Shown here one piece after another: positions 33,817 through 44,649 of a stretch of DNA of 64,000 nucleotides. How positions within the stretch are numbered: the first letter of the stretch is position 1; each line of letters begins with the position of its first letter. The notes beneath the pieces were generated by a model. That model saw nothing but the letters and a program-made list of their open reading frames with translations, was not told where the DNA came from and did no database searches. Source of the stretch: an uncultured delta proteobacterium (GTDB taxonomy: Bacteria; Desulfobacterota; Desulfobulbia; Desulfobulbales; Desulfurivibrionaceae); the NCBI GenBank assembly GCA_903869265.1, contig CAIPYE010000014.1:310001-374000 (forward strand). Reading direction: 5' to 3'. Made by a program: the position numbers and the translations under genes.

Positions 33817-36800
33817 TTAGTGTGTTGCCGTGGTTTTGGCCCGGCGTCTGCCTTCATGCCAGAGCCGCACGCGGTCCATATAGAGATAGACCACCGGCGT
33901 GGTGTACAGGGTCAGCATCTGACTGAAGATGAGCCCTCCGACAATGGATACTCCCAGAGGACGCCGCAACTCCGCGCCTACCCCCATCCCAAACGCCAGG
34001 GGCAGCGCCCCGAAAAGCGCCGCCATGGTGGTCATCATGATCGGTCTGAAGCGCAGGAGGCAGGCCTGAAAAATAGCTTCCTCCGCGCTCTTTCCCTCAT
34101 GCCTATGCACGGAAATGGCAAAGTCCACCATCATGATCCCGTTTTTCTTGACGATGCCGATCAAAAGAATCACGCCGATGATGGCGATCAGATTCAGGTC
34201 AATGCCGAACAGCATCAAGGCCACAACCGCTCCCACCCCTGCCGACGGCAGCGTTGAGAGGATGGTCAGGGGATGGATGTAGCTCTCGTAGAGGATGCCC
34301 AGCACGATATAGACCGCTGCCAGGGCAGCGAGAATCAGGAGGGACTGGTTGTCCAGCGAATCCTGAAATGCTTGGGCTGTGCCGGCGAATTTGCCTCTGA
34401 TCCGTGCCGGCATCCCGATGTCGCGGGCGGCCTTCTGGATGGCTTCGACCGCATCTCCCAGCGAGGTGTCCGGTGCCAGGTTGAAGGAGATGGTCACTGC
34501 CGGAAACTGCGCCTGGTGATTGACCGCCAGGGCGCTGGCGCCGGGACGGAAGGAGGTGACGGCATCCAGCGGCACCAGGGATCCGCCCGAAGACTGAACC
34601 TGGAGGGCATGCAGGGTGTCGGGGCGCTGCCAGAATTGCGGGGCGACCTCCATGACCACATGGTACTGGTTGAGCTGGGTGTAGGTGATGGCAACCTGGC
34701 GCTGGCCAAAGGCATCGTACAGGGTTTCGTCTATCTGCTGCGGGGAGATCCCCAGCCGTGAGGCAGTGGGCCGGTCAATATTGACCAATGCCTCAAGCCC
34801 CCGGTTCTGCTGGTCGCTGTTCAGATCCACCAGGGCTGGCATGGTCCGCAGTTTCTGGAGCAGCTTGAGGCCCCAGGCGTTCAGCTCGGTCACGTTTTCC
34901 CCTTGCAGGGTGTACTGGTAAAGGGAGCTGCTGATCCGACCGCCAACCCGCAGGTCCTGCACCGGCTGGAGAATCGCCGGAGCGCCGGGCACCTGGGCCA
35001 GTTTCGGCCGCAGACGTCCGATCACCTGGGCAATCGTGGACTTCCGCTCTGCAAACGGTTTTAAGGAAATGAACATGCGACCGGTGTTGACTGTGGAACC
35101 ACCGCCGCCGCCACCGCCGGTAAAACCGGCGACAAACGCTACCTCGGGGTCTTGCCGGATGATATCGACAATCCGGGAGAGCTTTTCCCGCATCGACTGG
35201 AAAGAGATGTCCTGACTGGCCTGAATGCTGCCGGACAAGCGCCCTGTATCCTGCTCCGGGAAAAAGCCCTTGGGAACCAGGATGAACAAAATGACCGTCA
35301 GGACCACGGTGAGCAGAGTCAGGCCGAGCATGGTGCGCGTATGGAGCAAAGCCCAGCGCAGTGTCTGTTCGTAGGTGGTGTGCATCCAGGTGAAGACCTG
35401 CTCGCTGGTGCGATAGAGGCGTCCGTGCGGTTTTGCCTTTTCATCCTTGAGCAGAAAGGCGCACATCATCGGGGTGACGCTCAGCGACACCACCAGCGAA
35501 ACCATGATGGCCGCCGAGAGGGTGACGGCAAATTCCCGGAACAGGCGACCCACCACCCCGCCCATCAGCAGGATCGGGATGAAGACCGCCACCAGCGAGA
35601 CGCTCATGGAGAGCACCGTGAAGGCGATCTCCTTTGAGCCGTTAAGCGCCGCCTGAAGCGGATTTTGTCCCATCTCCCGATAGCGGGTGATATTCTCCAG
35701 CACCACGATGGCGTCATCCACCACGAAACCGGTGGCGATGGTCAGCGCCATCAGGGAGAGGTTGTCCAGTGAATAGCCGCACAGGTACATGATCCCGAAG
35801 GTGCCGATGATGGAGGTTGCCACCGCCACCGCCGGGATCAGGGTGGCCCGGAAGTTGCGCAGAAACCAGAAAACCACCAGGATTACCAGCAGGCCGGAAA
35901 GGAGCAGCGAGATTTCCACATGGTGCAGGGAGCCGCGGATCGGCGGGGTGCGATCCACAACCACCGAAAGGGCCACATCGCCCGGCAGGGCCGCCTGCAG
36001 TTGCGGCAGGAGACTCCGCACGCTGTCCACCGTCTCAATGATGTTGGCCCCTGGCTGGCGGAAAATGATGACCATCACCGCCGGTTTGCCGTTCACTATT
36101 CCCGCAACCCGCAGATCCTCCACCGAATCCTTCACCGTGGCCACATCCGTCAGCCTGACCGCCGCGCCGTTGCGGTAGCTGACCACCAGCGGTCGGTATT
36201 GGGCGGCATTTTTGAGCTGGTCGTTGGCGTGCAGTTCCCAGGAGCTGGTACTGTTGGCAAGCATCCCCTTGGGGTGGTTTACGTTGGTGTTTGCCAGCAT
36301 GTTCCGCACCTGCGCCAGGCTGATCCCGTAGCTGTTCAGGGCCAGGGGATTGAGATCCACCCTGACCGCGGGCAGGGAACTCCCTCCCAGGATGACCTGT
36401 CCCACTCCTGGGACCTGGGAGAGCTTTTGCTGCAGGATGGAGGCGGCGGCATCATACATATGGGAGGTGTCCACCGTTTCGGAGGTCAACGACAGCACCA
36501 GGATAGGGGCATCGGCGGGGTTGACCTTCCGGTAGGTCGGGTTGCTGGGGAGGTTGTTCGGCAGGTCACCCCTGGCCGCATTGATGGCTGCCTGCACGTC
36601 GCGGGCGGCACCGTCGATGTTTCGGTCAAGGTCGAACTGCAGGGTGATGGAGGTGATTCCTCGATAACTGGTGGAGGTCATCTCGGTCACCCCGGCGATG
36701 CGGCCGAACTGCCGCTCAAGGGGAGCGGCCACCGAGGTGGACATGGTCTGCGGGTCGGCGCCGGGCAGGGCTGCGGAGACTGAGATGGTGGGAAAATCCA

Positions 36801-36918
36801 CCTGAGGCAGCGGTGAGACCGGCAGCAACCGGAAGGCGACCGCCCCTGCCAGGACCAGGCCGATGGTGAGAAGCGTGGTGGCGACCGGTCGCCGGATGAA
36901 GGTGGCGGAGATGCTCAT
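33817..36918 (-). CDS. mdtC: RND multidrug efflux permease (MdtC-like)
   Basis: A 1033-residue inner membrane proton-driven pump. The N-terminal [19 protein letters not shown], the LPQVDFPTI start of the porter domain and GAARDVQAAINAARGDLP match MdtC more than MdtB. TM4 carries the proton-relay acids in the [15 protein letters not shown] stretch. A Gly-rich loop (GGGGGGGSTVNTGR, about 600) is notable but lies in a variable part. It forms a heteromeric pump with the MdtB-like protein encoded upstream. Confidence 0.93.
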   Translation of the reverse strand: MSISATFIRRPVATTLLTIGLVLAGAVAFRLLPVSPLPQVDFPTISVSAALPGADPQTMSTSVAAPLERQFGRIAGVTEMTSTSYRGITSITLQFDLDRNIDGAARDVQAAINAARGDLPNNLPSNPTYRKVNPADAPILVLSLTSETVDTSHMYDAAASILQQKLSQVPGVGQVILGGSSLPAVRVDLNPLALNSYGISLAQVRNMLANTNVNHPKGMLANSTSSWELHANDQLKNAAQYRPLVVSYRNGAAVRLTDVATVKDSVEDLRVAGIVNGKPAVMVIIFRQPGANIIETVDSVRSLLPQLQAALPGDVALSVVVDRTPPIRGSLHHVEISLLLSGLLVILVVFWFLRNFRATLIPAVAVATSIIGTFGIMYLCGYSLDNLSLMALTIATGFVVDDAIVVLENITRYREMGQNPLQAALNGSKEIAFTVLSMSVSLVAVFIPILLMGGVVGRLFREFAVTLSAAIMVSLVVSLSVTPMMCAFLLKDEKAKPHGRLYRTSEQVFTWMHTTYEQTLRWALLHTRTMLGLTLLTVVLTVILFILVPKGFFPEQDTGRLSGSIQASQDISFQSMREKLSRIVDIIRQDPEVAFVAGFTGGGGGGGSTVNTGRMFISLKPFAERKSTIAQVIGRLRPKLAQVPGAPAILQPVQDLRVGGRISSSLYQYTLQGENVTELNAWGLKLLQKLRTMPALVDLNSDQQNRGLEALVNIDRPTASRLGISPQQIDETLYDAFGQRQVAITYTQLNQYHVVMEVAPQFWQRPDTLHALQVQSSGGSLVPLDAVTSFRPGASALAVNHQAQFPAVTISFNLAPDTSLGDAVEAIQKAARDIGMPARIRGKFAGTAQAFQDSLDNQSLLILAALAAVYIVLGILYESYIHPLTILSTLPSAGVGAVVALMLFGIDLNLIAIIGVILLIGIVKKNGIMMVDFAISVHRHEGKSAEEAIFQACLLRFRPIMMTTMAALFGALPLAFGMGVGAELRRPLGVSIVGGLIFSQMLTLYTTPVVYLYMDRVRLWHEGRRRAKTTATH

Positions 36919-37002
36919 GCGTCTTCCGTCATGGGCATGCGCCCTTCATGCAGCACATGCATCCGCATTGCCAATTGCCACGGATTGGACAATGGATATT
37001 TT

Positions 37003-37338
37003 TCAGTTGAATTCGATCGCATAGGTAATGAATCCGCAGACGACAACCATCAATAACAAGCCAAGGATAAACATGCTGTCGGCGAGACGTTCGATTCGAT
37101 GCATTCTGCGCGTTGCGCGCGTACGCAACGCCCAATAGGACAAGAGGCACGAGACAAGGAACACAACCGCATCCATGGCGAGAATATCGTCGGCAATTGT
37201 ATCGAACTTCCGGATGGTGATTATTACCCGGAGCAAACCGATTACCGTCAGGCAGACGCCAACCATTGCCGCCGAAACGGTGAAGATATGGATGCAGATA
37301 TCTTCTTCAAGATGGGTTTTTGAATCCTGATTTGCCAT
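37003..37338 (-). CDS. Small three-helix membrane protein between the RND pump genes
   Basis: A 111-residue protein with three predicted helices (about 16-42, 51-70 and 86-107) and an acidic N-terminus (HLEEDICIHIFTVSAAMVGVC). I have seen similar uncharacterised proteins in many bacteria but know no function. The ATG at 37338 follows AAAGAGGTG; the frame to 37446 is not supported. It sits inside the mdtB-mdtC unit with gaps of 61 and 84 bases, where E. coli has no gene. An accessory role to the pump is possible. Confidence 0.75.
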   Translation of the reverse strand: MANQDSKTHLEEDICIHIFTVSAAMVGVCLTVIGLLRVIITIRKFDTIADDILAMDAVVFLVSCLLSYWALRTRATRRMHRIERLADSMFILGLLLMVVVCGFITYAIEFN

Positions 37339-37399
37339 GGTGAACACCTCTTTGCCAATGGACGGAACGGGATATTTCAACACACTGAACGTATGCAGA

Positions 37400-40300
37400 T
37401 TATGGCTTACTCTGCATGCCACGTCGGCGGGCGGCGAGACGGTCAAACCATAGGTAGATCACCGGGGTGGTATAGAGGGTCAGAATCTGGCTGATGACCA
37501 GGCCGCCGATGATGGAGATGCCCAGAGGCCGCCGCAGCTCCGAGCCGACCCCGGTTCCCAGGGCAAGGGGCAGCGCCCCCAAAAGCGCGGCCAGGGTGGT
37601 CATCATGATCGGACGAAAACGCAGCAGGCAGGCCTGAAAGATCGCCTCTTCCGGCGACTTGCCTTCGGTGCGTTCGGCATCCAAGGCGAAGTCCACCATC
37701 ATGATGCCGTTCTTCTTGACGATGCCGATCAGCAGGATGATGCCGATGATGGCGATGACGGTCAGATCCTGGCCGCAGAGCATCAGCGAGAGCACCGCCC
37801 CCACCCCGGCCGAGGGCAGGGTGGAAAGGATGGTGACCGGGTGGATATAGCTTTCGTAGAGAATGCCGAGGACGAGATATACGGTTATCAGGGCAGCCAG
37901 GATCAGAATCGGCTCGTTTGCCAGCGAGGATTTAAAGGCTTGGGCAGTTCCCTGAAAGGTTCCCCTGATGCTGTCCGGCAGACCAAGGTTGCGGGTAATC
38001 TTTTCGATGGCATCAACCGCATCTCCCAGTGAGGATCCGGGCGCCAGGTTGAAGGAGGCGGTTACGGCCGGGAACTGGCCCTGGCGGTTGATTACCAGCG
38101 GACCATGGGTTTCGCTGGCCGAGGCAACGGCGGAGAGCGGCACCTGGCCGCCGCCTGCGGCCCGGAGATAAAGGGAGTTCAGCCCCCGCGGGCTGTTGGC
38201 GAATTCCGGCTTGACCGCCAGGACCACCCGGTACTGGTTCAGTTCGGTGAAGATGGTGGAAACCTGGCGTTGGCCAAAGGCATCGTACAGGGCGTCGTCG
38301 ATATTCTGGGGAGTCAGGCCAAAGCGGGCCGCGGTGACCCGGTCGATGTTCAGCATCACCCGCAACCCTTGGTCCTGTTGATCGCTCCCCACATCCCGCA
38401 ACTCAGGCTGCTGTTTCAGGGCGTCCACCACCTTGGGCCCCCAGGTGGCCAGCTCTTCGCTGGAAGGGGTCTCCAGGGTGTACTGGTATTGGGTGCGGCT
38501 GACCCGGGCATCGACGGTCAGGTCCTGCACCGGCTGCATATAGAGGGTAATCCCGCTTACCGCGGCCAGTTTCGGTTGCAGCCGCCGGATCACCTCGCTT
38601 GCCGAGGCATCGCGCTGGGCCTGCGGTTTCAAGTTGATCAGGATGCGGCCGCTGTTGAGGGTGGTATTGGTGCCGTCCACCCCGATAAAGGAGGTGAGGC
38701 TCTCCACCGCCGGATCTTGCAGGATAGCTTTGGCCAGCGTTTGCTGCCGTTCGGCCATGGCTGTGAAGGAGATGGTTTGGGAGGCCTCGGAGATGCCCTG
38801 GATGGCGCCGGTGTCCTGCACCGGAAAGAATCCTTTGGGGATCAGCAGGTAGAGCAGCACCGTCAGCGCCAGGGTCCCCACCGCCACGGTCAGGGTGGCC
38901 GTCTGATGGCGCAGCACCCATTGCAGGGAGCGGCCGTAGGAGGCGATCACCTGGTCGAAGAAGCGTTGGGAGGCATGGTAGAAGCGGCCCTGGCGCTCCT
39001 CGGGAACGTGTTTTAGAATCCGGGCGCACATCATCGGGGTCAGGGTCAGCGAGACCACGGCCGAGATCAGGATGGTGACCCCCAGGGTCACGGCGAATTC
39101 TCGAAACAGCCGCCCCACCACATCTCCCATGAAGAGCAGCGGAATCAGCACGGCGATCAGCGACACGGTCAGCGAGAGGATGGTGAAGCCGATCTGCTGC
39201 GCCCCCTTGAGGGCCGCCTCCATTGGGGTCTCCCCTTGTTCCACATAACGGGAGATGTTTTCGATCATCACGATGGCGTCGTCCACCACAAAACCGGTGG
39301 AGATGGTCAGCGCCATGAGCGTGAGGTTGTTGAGGCTGAAGCCCAAGAGGTGCATCACCCCAAAGGTTCCCACCAGGGAGAGCGGCACCGCCACGCTGGG
39401 GATGGTGGTGGCCGGCAGGTTGCGCAGGAAGAGAAAGATCACCAGGATTACCAGGACCACCGCCAGCAGCAGCTCGAACTGGACATCCTGGACCGACTCG
39501 CGGATGGTGATGGTGCGGTCGGTGAGCACCGTCACCTTGACCGAATTCGGCAGAGCGCTGCGCAGTTGCGGCAGCAGCTGCTTGATCCGGTCCACCACTT
39601 CGATCACGTTGGCTCCGGGCTGCCGCTGGATGTTGACGACCACCGCCGGGGTGGTGTTCATCCAGGCCGCCTGGTTGATGTTTTCCGTGTCGTCCACCGC
39701 CTCGGCCACATCCCTGAGAAAGACCGGGGCGTTGTTTTTGTAGGCGATTACCAACCGCTGGTATTCTTTGCTGGAAAAAAGCTGATCATTGGCGCTGATG
39801 ATCGCGGATTGGCGCGGACCGTCGAAGCTCCCCTTGGCCTGGTTGACGTTGGCCGCAGCAAGGGCGGTGCGGAGATCCTCCAGAGTGAGGCCATAGGATG
39901 CCAGGGCCATGGGGTTGGCATGAATCCGGACGGCCGGACGCTGGCCGCCGCTGATGCTCACCAGGCCGACCCCTGGCAACTGGGAAATCTTCTGGGCAAA
40001 GCGGGTGTCGGCCATATCCTCCACCTTGGGCAGGGGCAGGGAGTCGGAGGTGAGGGCCAGGGTCATGATCGGGGTATCGGCCGGGTTGACCTTGCTGTAA
40101 ACCGGCGGGGAGGGCAGATCCTTGGGAAGAAGGTTGCCGGAGGCATTGATGGCGGCCTGGACCTGCTGTTCCGCCACATCAAGGGCAAGGTTGAGGGAAA
40201 ACTGGAGGATGATGACCGAACAGCCGTGGGAGCTCGACGAGGTCATCTGGGTCAGTCCGGGCATCTGGCCGAATTGCCGTTCCAGCGGCGCGGTCACCGA

Positions 40301-40483
40301 GGTGGCCATTACGTTGGAGCTGGCGCCGGGATACAGGGTCCGCACCTGGATGGTGGGGTAATCCACCTGGGGCAGGGCCGAAACCGGCAACTGGCGATAG
40401 GCCACCGCCCCGGCCAGGATGATGGCGATCATCAGCAGAGTGGTCGCAACCGGCCGCAGGATAAAGGGGCGGGAGATGTTCAT
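37400..40483 (-). CDS. mdtB: RND multidrug efflux permease (MdtB-like)
   Basis: A 1027-residue pump protein. The start [20 protein letters not shown], the [12 protein letters not shown] porter segment and [23 protein letters not shown] match E. coli MdtB closely in my memory. TM4 proton-relay acids lie in [15 protein letters not shown]. The ATG overlaps the stop of the adaptor gene by four bases. In enterobacteria MdtB2C forms the trimer. Confidence 0.93.
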   Translation of the reverse strand: MNISRPFILRPVATTLLMIAIILAGAVAYRQLPVSALPQVDYPTIQVRTLYPGASSNVMATSVTAPLERQFGQMPGLTQMTSSSSHGCSVIILQFSLNLALDVAEQQVQAAINASGNLLPKDLPSPPVYSKVNPADTPIMTLALTSDSLPLPKVEDMADTRFAQKISQLPGVGLVSISGGQRPAVRIHANPMALASYGLTLEDLRTALAAANVNQAKGSFDGPRQSAIISANDQLFSSKEYQRLVIAYKNNAPVFLRDVAEAVDDTENINQAAWMNTTPAVVVNIQRQPGANVIEVVDRIKQLLPQLRSALPNSVKVTVLTDRTITIRESVQDVQFELLLAVVLVILVIFLFLRNLPATTIPSVAVPLSLVGTFGVMHLLGFSLNNLTLMALTISTGFVVDDAIVMIENISRYVEQGETPMEAALKGAQQIGFTILSLTVSLIAVLIPLLFMGDVVGRLFREFAVTLGVTILISAVVSLTLTPMMCARILKHVPEERQGRFYHASQRFFDQVIASYGRSLQWVLRHQTATLTVAVGTLALTVLLYLLIPKGFFPVQDTGAIQGISEASQTISFTAMAERQQTLAKAILQDPAVESLTSFIGVDGTNTTLNSGRILINLKPQAQRDASASEVIRRLQPKLAAVSGITLYMQPVQDLTVDARVSRTQYQYTLETPSSEELATWGPKVVDALKQQPELRDVGSDQQDQGLRVMLNIDRVTAARFGLTPQNIDDALYDAFGQRQVSTIFTELNQYRVVLAVKPEFANSPRGLNSLYLRAAGGGQVPLSAVASASETHGPLVINRQGQFPAVTASFNLAPGSSLGDAVDAIEKITRNLGLPDSIRGTFQGTAQAFKSSLANEPILILAALITVYLVLGILYESYIHPVTILSTLPSAGVGAVLSLMLCGQDLTVIAIIGIILLIGIVKKNGIMMVDFALDAERTEGKSPEEAIFQACLLRFRPIMMTTLAALLGALPLALGTGVGSELRRPLGISIIGGLVISQILTLYTTPVIYLWFDRLAARRRGMQSKP

Positions 40484-41697
40484 TTGGCGGTGCCCGGGCG
40501 TCCTTCCCCAGCTTTTGCCGGCTCCTTCGGCTCCACCTTGCCGCCGTCACGCAGCCGTTCCGCGCCTTCAACAACCACCCGGTCTCCGGGCGACAAACCG
40601 TCATCAATGGTGATATCGTCCCCTTGCGTCACGCCGGGTTTGACCGGTCGCATGGCCACGGTCTTATCGGTGGTGTTTAACAGGAAAACAAAGGCGCCTT
40701 GGGGGCCCCTCTGAACAGCGGCCGCCGGAATGATCACCGCCTCCCGCTTTGTTTCCACCAGGAGTTTGGCGTTCACAAACTGGTTGGGGAACAGTTCGTT
40801 GCCGTTGTTGGGGAAGGTCGCCTTGAACTTCACAGTGCCGGTGGCAGGATCGATCTGGTTGTCCACGGTCAGGAGCGTGCCCATTGCCAGTTTTTGTTTC
40901 ATCTCCCGGTCCCAGGCCTCCACTGCCACCGGCTCGCGGGTGCGCATCCGGGCAAGCACCTTGGGCAGACTGTCCTCGGGCAAGGGAAACACGACCGTGA
41001 TCGGTCGATCCTGGGTGATCATCACCAGGCCGCCGGCATCGCTTGCATGCACCATATTGCCGGGGTCCACCAGACGCAACCCCACCCGCCCGCTGACCGG
41101 CGCCGTGATCTGGCAGTAAGTCAGGTTCAGCTTGGCGCTGTCGATCTGGCCCTGGTCGATCTTGACTGCGCCTTCATATTGACGCATCAGGGCCTGCTGG
41201 GTGTCCAGCTGCTGCCTGGGGATAGAATCCTGTTCCCAGAGGGTTTTGTACCGTTCAAGGTCGAGCTGTGCATTGCGCAGTAATTCCTGATCACGGAGCA
41301 GCTGTCCTTCTGCCTGGGTCAGCTGAACCTGGAAGGGGCGTGGATCGATCACAGCCAGCAGACTTCCTTTGGTTATGTCCTGTCCTTCAGCAAAGCGGAC
41401 TTCCAAAAGCTGCCCGTCAACCCTGCTTTTCACGGTGACAGCATTGACCGGCACCACCGAACCGAGACCGTTCAGGTAGACCGGGACGTCCTCTTTGCGT
41501 GCCGGCACGGCAACCACCGGAGTGGCCCGGGCGCTTTTGGCATCCGGGGCGTGGGAGGCGACGATGCGTCGGATTACAATCAGACCGGCAACGATCAGAA
41601 TGACAGCGATGAGCCAGACCCAGCGACGCTTGCCTTTTCCTGAGAGGGGCGTCTGCTGCGGAGAGTTATGCTGTTGTGGAGTATCTGATTGCGGCAT
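40480..41697 (-). CDS. mdtA: RND periplasmic adaptor (MdtA-like)
   Basis: A 405-residue membrane-fusion protein. One N-terminal anchor helix (about 26-43), the lipoyl halves [18 protein letters not shown] and [17 protein letters not shown], a helical hairpin between them (about 100-180) and the beta-barrel part with [12 protein letters not shown]. It links the MdtB/MdtC pump to an outer membrane channel. It lies 62 bases after the first outer membrane factor gene, so it may be read from the TetR-controlled promoter or its own. Confidence 0.92.
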   Translation of the reverse strand: MPQSDTPQQHNSPQQTPLSGKGKRRWVWLIAVILIVAGLIVIRRIVASHAPDAKSARATPVVAVPARKEDVPVYLNGLGSVVPVNAVTVKSRVDGQLLEVRFAEGQDITKGSLLAVIDPRPFQVQLTQAEGQLLRDQELLRNAQLDLERYKTLWEQDSIPRQQLDTQQALMRQYEGAVKIDQGQIDSAKLNLTYCQITAPVSGRVGLRLVDPGNMVHASDAGGLVMITQDRPITVVFPLPEDSLPKVLARMRTREPVAVEAWDREMKQKLAMGTLLTVDNQIDPATGTVKFKATFPNNGNELFPNQFVNAKLLVETKREAVIIPAAAVQRGPQGAFVFLLNTTDKTVAMRPVKPGVTQGDDITIDDGLSPGDRVVVEGAERLRDGGKVEPKEPAKAGEGRPGTAK

Positions 41698-41759
41698 CGC
41701 GCCACCTCGTTTTGATCAGGGGGGATTTTTTTAATGGTGAGCGGTTACCGTTTAAGAAC

Positions 41760-43229
41760 TCAGGGGCCGGTCACGTTGTTTGTTGTCGCCGGTTGTGGTT
41801 CTCCCGTATTCCAGCCGCCGCCCAACGCCTTGTACAGGGCGACGAGATTGGTGGACACGGTGCGGCTGGACTGGGCCAGGGCATCCTCGGCGGCATAGAG
41901 GGAGCGCTGCGCGTCGAGCACGGCGAGGAAATCGGTCTGGCCTGCGGTATAAAGGGCCGTGGCCAGCTCCACTGCGGTGCGGTTGGCCGCCACAGCCTTG
42001 GCCATGGCCTGGCGATGCTCTTCCTCCTTGGTCGAGGCGATCAAGGCGTTTTCCACCTCCTGGAGGGCAGTGAGCACGGTCTGCTCATAGGACAGAAGTT
42101 GTTCTTCCTGAACGGCTTTTGTCAGTTCGACATTGGCGCGGGTGCGGCCCATGTCAAAGAGCGGCCAGTTCAGCGCGGGGCCGAGGGACCAGAAGCTGCT
42201 GGCAGGGTTGAAGAGGGCATTGGATTTGGTGTTCTGGTAGCCCAGGGCGCCGGAGATGGTGAATTTGGGAAAGAGGTCGGCCTTGGCTACCCCGATTCGG
42301 GCGGTGGCTCCATGGAGCTTTGCGACCGCCACGCGGATGTCCGGCCTCCGCAGAAGCAGGTCGGAAGGCAACCCCACCGGAACCGTGGCCTGCGCCGTGG
42401 GCAGCGGACCGTCAGGGGTCAGTTCTTCCAGCAGGGCGGATGGTTCCCCGCCGAGCAGCAGACTGAGGCTGTAAATTGTTTGCCGGGCTTGTGACTCAAG
42501 CAATGGGATCTGTCCTGCCGTAGTGGCGGCCAGCGATTCCGCCTGCACCAGATCGAGCTTGCTGGCAAAGCCTGCGTTGAAGCGCTGGCGGGTCAGTTCG
42601 GCGGTGTGTTCCTGGGCCGTAAGATTCTGGTGGGCAATGGTGAGCCGCTGTTGCAGGGAGCGCAGATTGAGATAGTCGCTGGCAATCTCAGCGCTCAAGC
42701 TCACCAGGAGATCGCCGCGGCTTTCCACCGCCGCTTCATAGTCCGCACCTGCCGCCTCGACTCCGCGCCGCAAGCCGCCGAAGAGATCGATCTCCCAACC
42801 GGCATCAAAGCCCATCTGATACAGATTCCCTGTTACCACCCCGGAACTTGATGATGCCGGATTCCGGCTGCGGGTGAGGGAGGCCGCGGTATTGACGCTC
42901 GGGCCGAGGTCTGCTCCGGCGATGCCCATGGAAGCTCGGGCCTGGCGGATTCGACTTTCAGCCATGCGCAGATTCAGATTGGCCTGCATGCCCCGCTCCA
43001 CCAGGGAGGTGAGCTGGGGATCGTTGAAAGCCGTCCACCACAGGGCCAGATCCTGCTCCGCTGCGGGTGCGGCTTGGGAGGCCATGGAGGGGTTCCCCAA
43101 CCACTGTGAAGAAACCTTGGCCTCCGGTCGTTGAAAATCAGGCCCCACCATGCAGCTGGTCAAAAGTGGCAGGCAGAAGCAGAGTGCCAGACTGGTCCGG
43201 TATGTTATACGTTGCGGGCGAGGGTTCAT
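41760..43229 (-). CDS. Efflux outer membrane lipoprotein (NodT/TolC-like)
   Basis: A 489-residue TolC-like channel. The ATG at 43229 follows AAGGAGTAACCCC; the longer frame to 43310 lacks a site. The signal peptide ends in the lipobox LTSC, followed by MVGPDFQRPEAK. The two-repeat outer membrane factor pattern is present (RMAESRIRQARASMGIAGADLGP). It is distinct from the second factor at 32345-33802 and stands directly after the MacB permease, so it probably serves the MacAB-like pump. Confidence 0.92.
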   Translation of the reverse strand: MNPRPQRITYRTSLALCFCLPLLTSCMVGPDFQRPEAKVSSQWLGNPSMASQAAPAAEQDLALWWTAFNDPQLTSLVERGMQANLNLRMAESRIRQARASMGIAGADLGPSVNTAASLTRSRNPASSSSGVVTGNLYQMGFDAGWEIDLFGGLRRGVEAAGADYEAAVESRGDLLVSLSAEIASDYLNLRSLQQRLTIAHQNLTAQEHTAELTRQRFNAGFASKLDLVQAESLAATTAGQIPLLESQARQTIYSLSLLLGGEPSALLEELTPDGPLPTAQATVPVGLPSDLLLRRPDIRVAVAKLHGATARIGVAKADLFPKFTISGALGYQNTKSNALFNPASSFWSLGPALNWPLFDMGRTRANVELTKAVQEEQLLSYEQTVLTALQEVENALIASTKEEEHRQAMAKAVAANRTAVELATALYTAGQTDFLAVLDAQRSLYAAEDALAQSSRTVSTNLVALYKALGGGWNTGEPQPATTNNVTGP

Positions 43230-43278
43230 GGGGTTACTCCTTATAAAGGTGGACCGAGATTCCGGCCCGGATGTTTTT

Positions 43279-44649
43279 TTATTCATAGCGTAGCGCCTCG
43301 ATGGGGTCAAGTCGTGAGGCTTTCCAGGCCGGATAAAATCCGAAGATGATGCCCACCCCCGCCGAAACCAGCACTGCGGCGATAATAGCCGTGGGTGAGG
43401 TCTCCACCGGCCAATGGAGCAGGAGCCTCACCAGCAGAGAGCCGCCATGGCCAAGGACGATGCCCATGGCCCCGCCGGTGAGGCAGAGCACCACCGCCTC
43501 TACCAGAAATTGGCGAAGGATGTCGCTCCCCCTGGCCCCGACGGCCATGCGCAACCCGATCTCCCGGGTGCGTTCGGTCACGGAAACCAGCATGATGTTC
43601 ATGATCCCCACCCCGCCCACCACCAGGGAGATCATGGCCACGGCCAGCAGCAGGTTGGTCATCAGGGCGGTGGTGGTGGAGAGGGTTTTGGTGAGTTCGG
43701 ACATGTCGCGGATGTTGAAATCGTCCGGGTCATCGGGGCGAATGCGATGTCGCTCCCGGAGAACCCCGGTTATCTGCTCGATGGCCATGGAGATCTCCCC
43801 GGAATTGTTGGCTGCGGCCATGATATAATCAATGTTGGCGAAGCGCACCGGCATGGGGTTGTCTGTCTGCTGGACGCTGTTTTGCGCGGGATAAAGGGTG
43901 CCCTGGATCGCCGGGTAGAGATTGCTCAGGGTGTTCACCGCAGTGCTGGCAGTGGAATCGGTGCTCTGGTTGCTGGTGGAAAGGCTCGCGCCGGTGACCC
44001 GGTATTTGACCGTGGTCCAGGGCGCGAGAATGACGTCGTCCTGATCCATGCCCATCATGTTGGCGCCCTTGGAGGAAAGGACCCCGATCACCCGGAAGGC
44101 GATGTTCTTGATCCGGATATTCTTGCCCACCGGGGATGCGCCCTCGAACAGCTCCCGGACCAGGGTCTGGCCCAGGAGGCAGACCCGGTTGCCGTTCAAG
44201 ACATCCCGTTCGCTGAAAGGCTCGCCCTCGGCCAGGAGGCTCCAGTTCTGCACTTCAAGATATGCTGGCGTGGTGCCGTAAATGGCATTGGGCACCCAGT
44301 TGCGGTTGCCGTATACCACCTGGGTCCGGGCGCGGACCATGGGCGTGGCGTTGTGGATGGCCGGGCATTCCCGGAGAATGGCCTGGCCGTCTTCCGGGGT
44401 CAGGTTGGTGGTGCTGCCCGCCCCGAAGGAGATCCCGCCGCTTGCGGCGGTGCCGGGCTGGATCACCAGGACATTGGCACCCATGCTGGCGATGGTTTTT
44501 TTGAGGGCTGCCGAGGCACCCGCGCCGATCTCCATCATGGCGATGACCGCGCCAACCCCGATGACGATGCCCAAGGTGGTGAGCATGGCCCGCATGGGAT
44601 TGCGGCGCAAAGCTTTAAAAGCGGTGCGGGCGGTGGCGTAGACCCTCAT
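43279..44649 (-). CDS. macB: MacB-like ABC permease (FtsX family)
   Basis: A 456-residue permease with one N-terminal helix (LTTLGIVIGVGAVIAMM), a large periplasmic domain and three C-terminal helices (from about 335; NIMLVSVTERTREIGLRMAVGA is the conserved coupling region). In E. coli MacB the ATPase and permease are one chain; here they are two genes overlapping by four bases. It works with the MacA-like adaptor in mechanotransmission-type export of toxins, peptides or drugs. Confidence 0.92.
   Translation of the reverse strand: MRVYATARTAFKALRRNPMRAMLTTLGIVIGVGAVIAMMEIGAGASAALKKTIASMGANVLVIQPGTAASGGISFGAGSTTNLTPEDGQAILRECPAIHNATPMVRARTQVVYGNRNWVPNAIYGTTPAYLEVQNWSLLAEGEPFSERDVLNGNRVCLLGQTLVRELFEGASPVGKNIRIKNIAFRVIGVLSSKGANMMGMDQDDVILAPWTTVKYRVTGASLSTSNQSTDSTASTAVNTLSNLYPAIQGTLYPAQNSVQQTDNPMPVRFANIDYIMAAANNSGEISMAIEQITGVLRERHRIRPDDPDDFNIRDMSELTKTLSTTTALMTNLLLAVAMISLVVGGVGIMNIMLVSVTERTREIGLRMAVGARGSDILRQFLVEAVVLCLTGGAMGIVLGHGGSLLVRLLLHWPVETSPTAIIAAVLVSAGVGIIFGFYPAWKASRLDPIEALRYE

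Noticed and set aside
39236-40714. 492-codon plus-strand open frame
   Set aside because: Antisense to mdtB, which is a clear RND pump.
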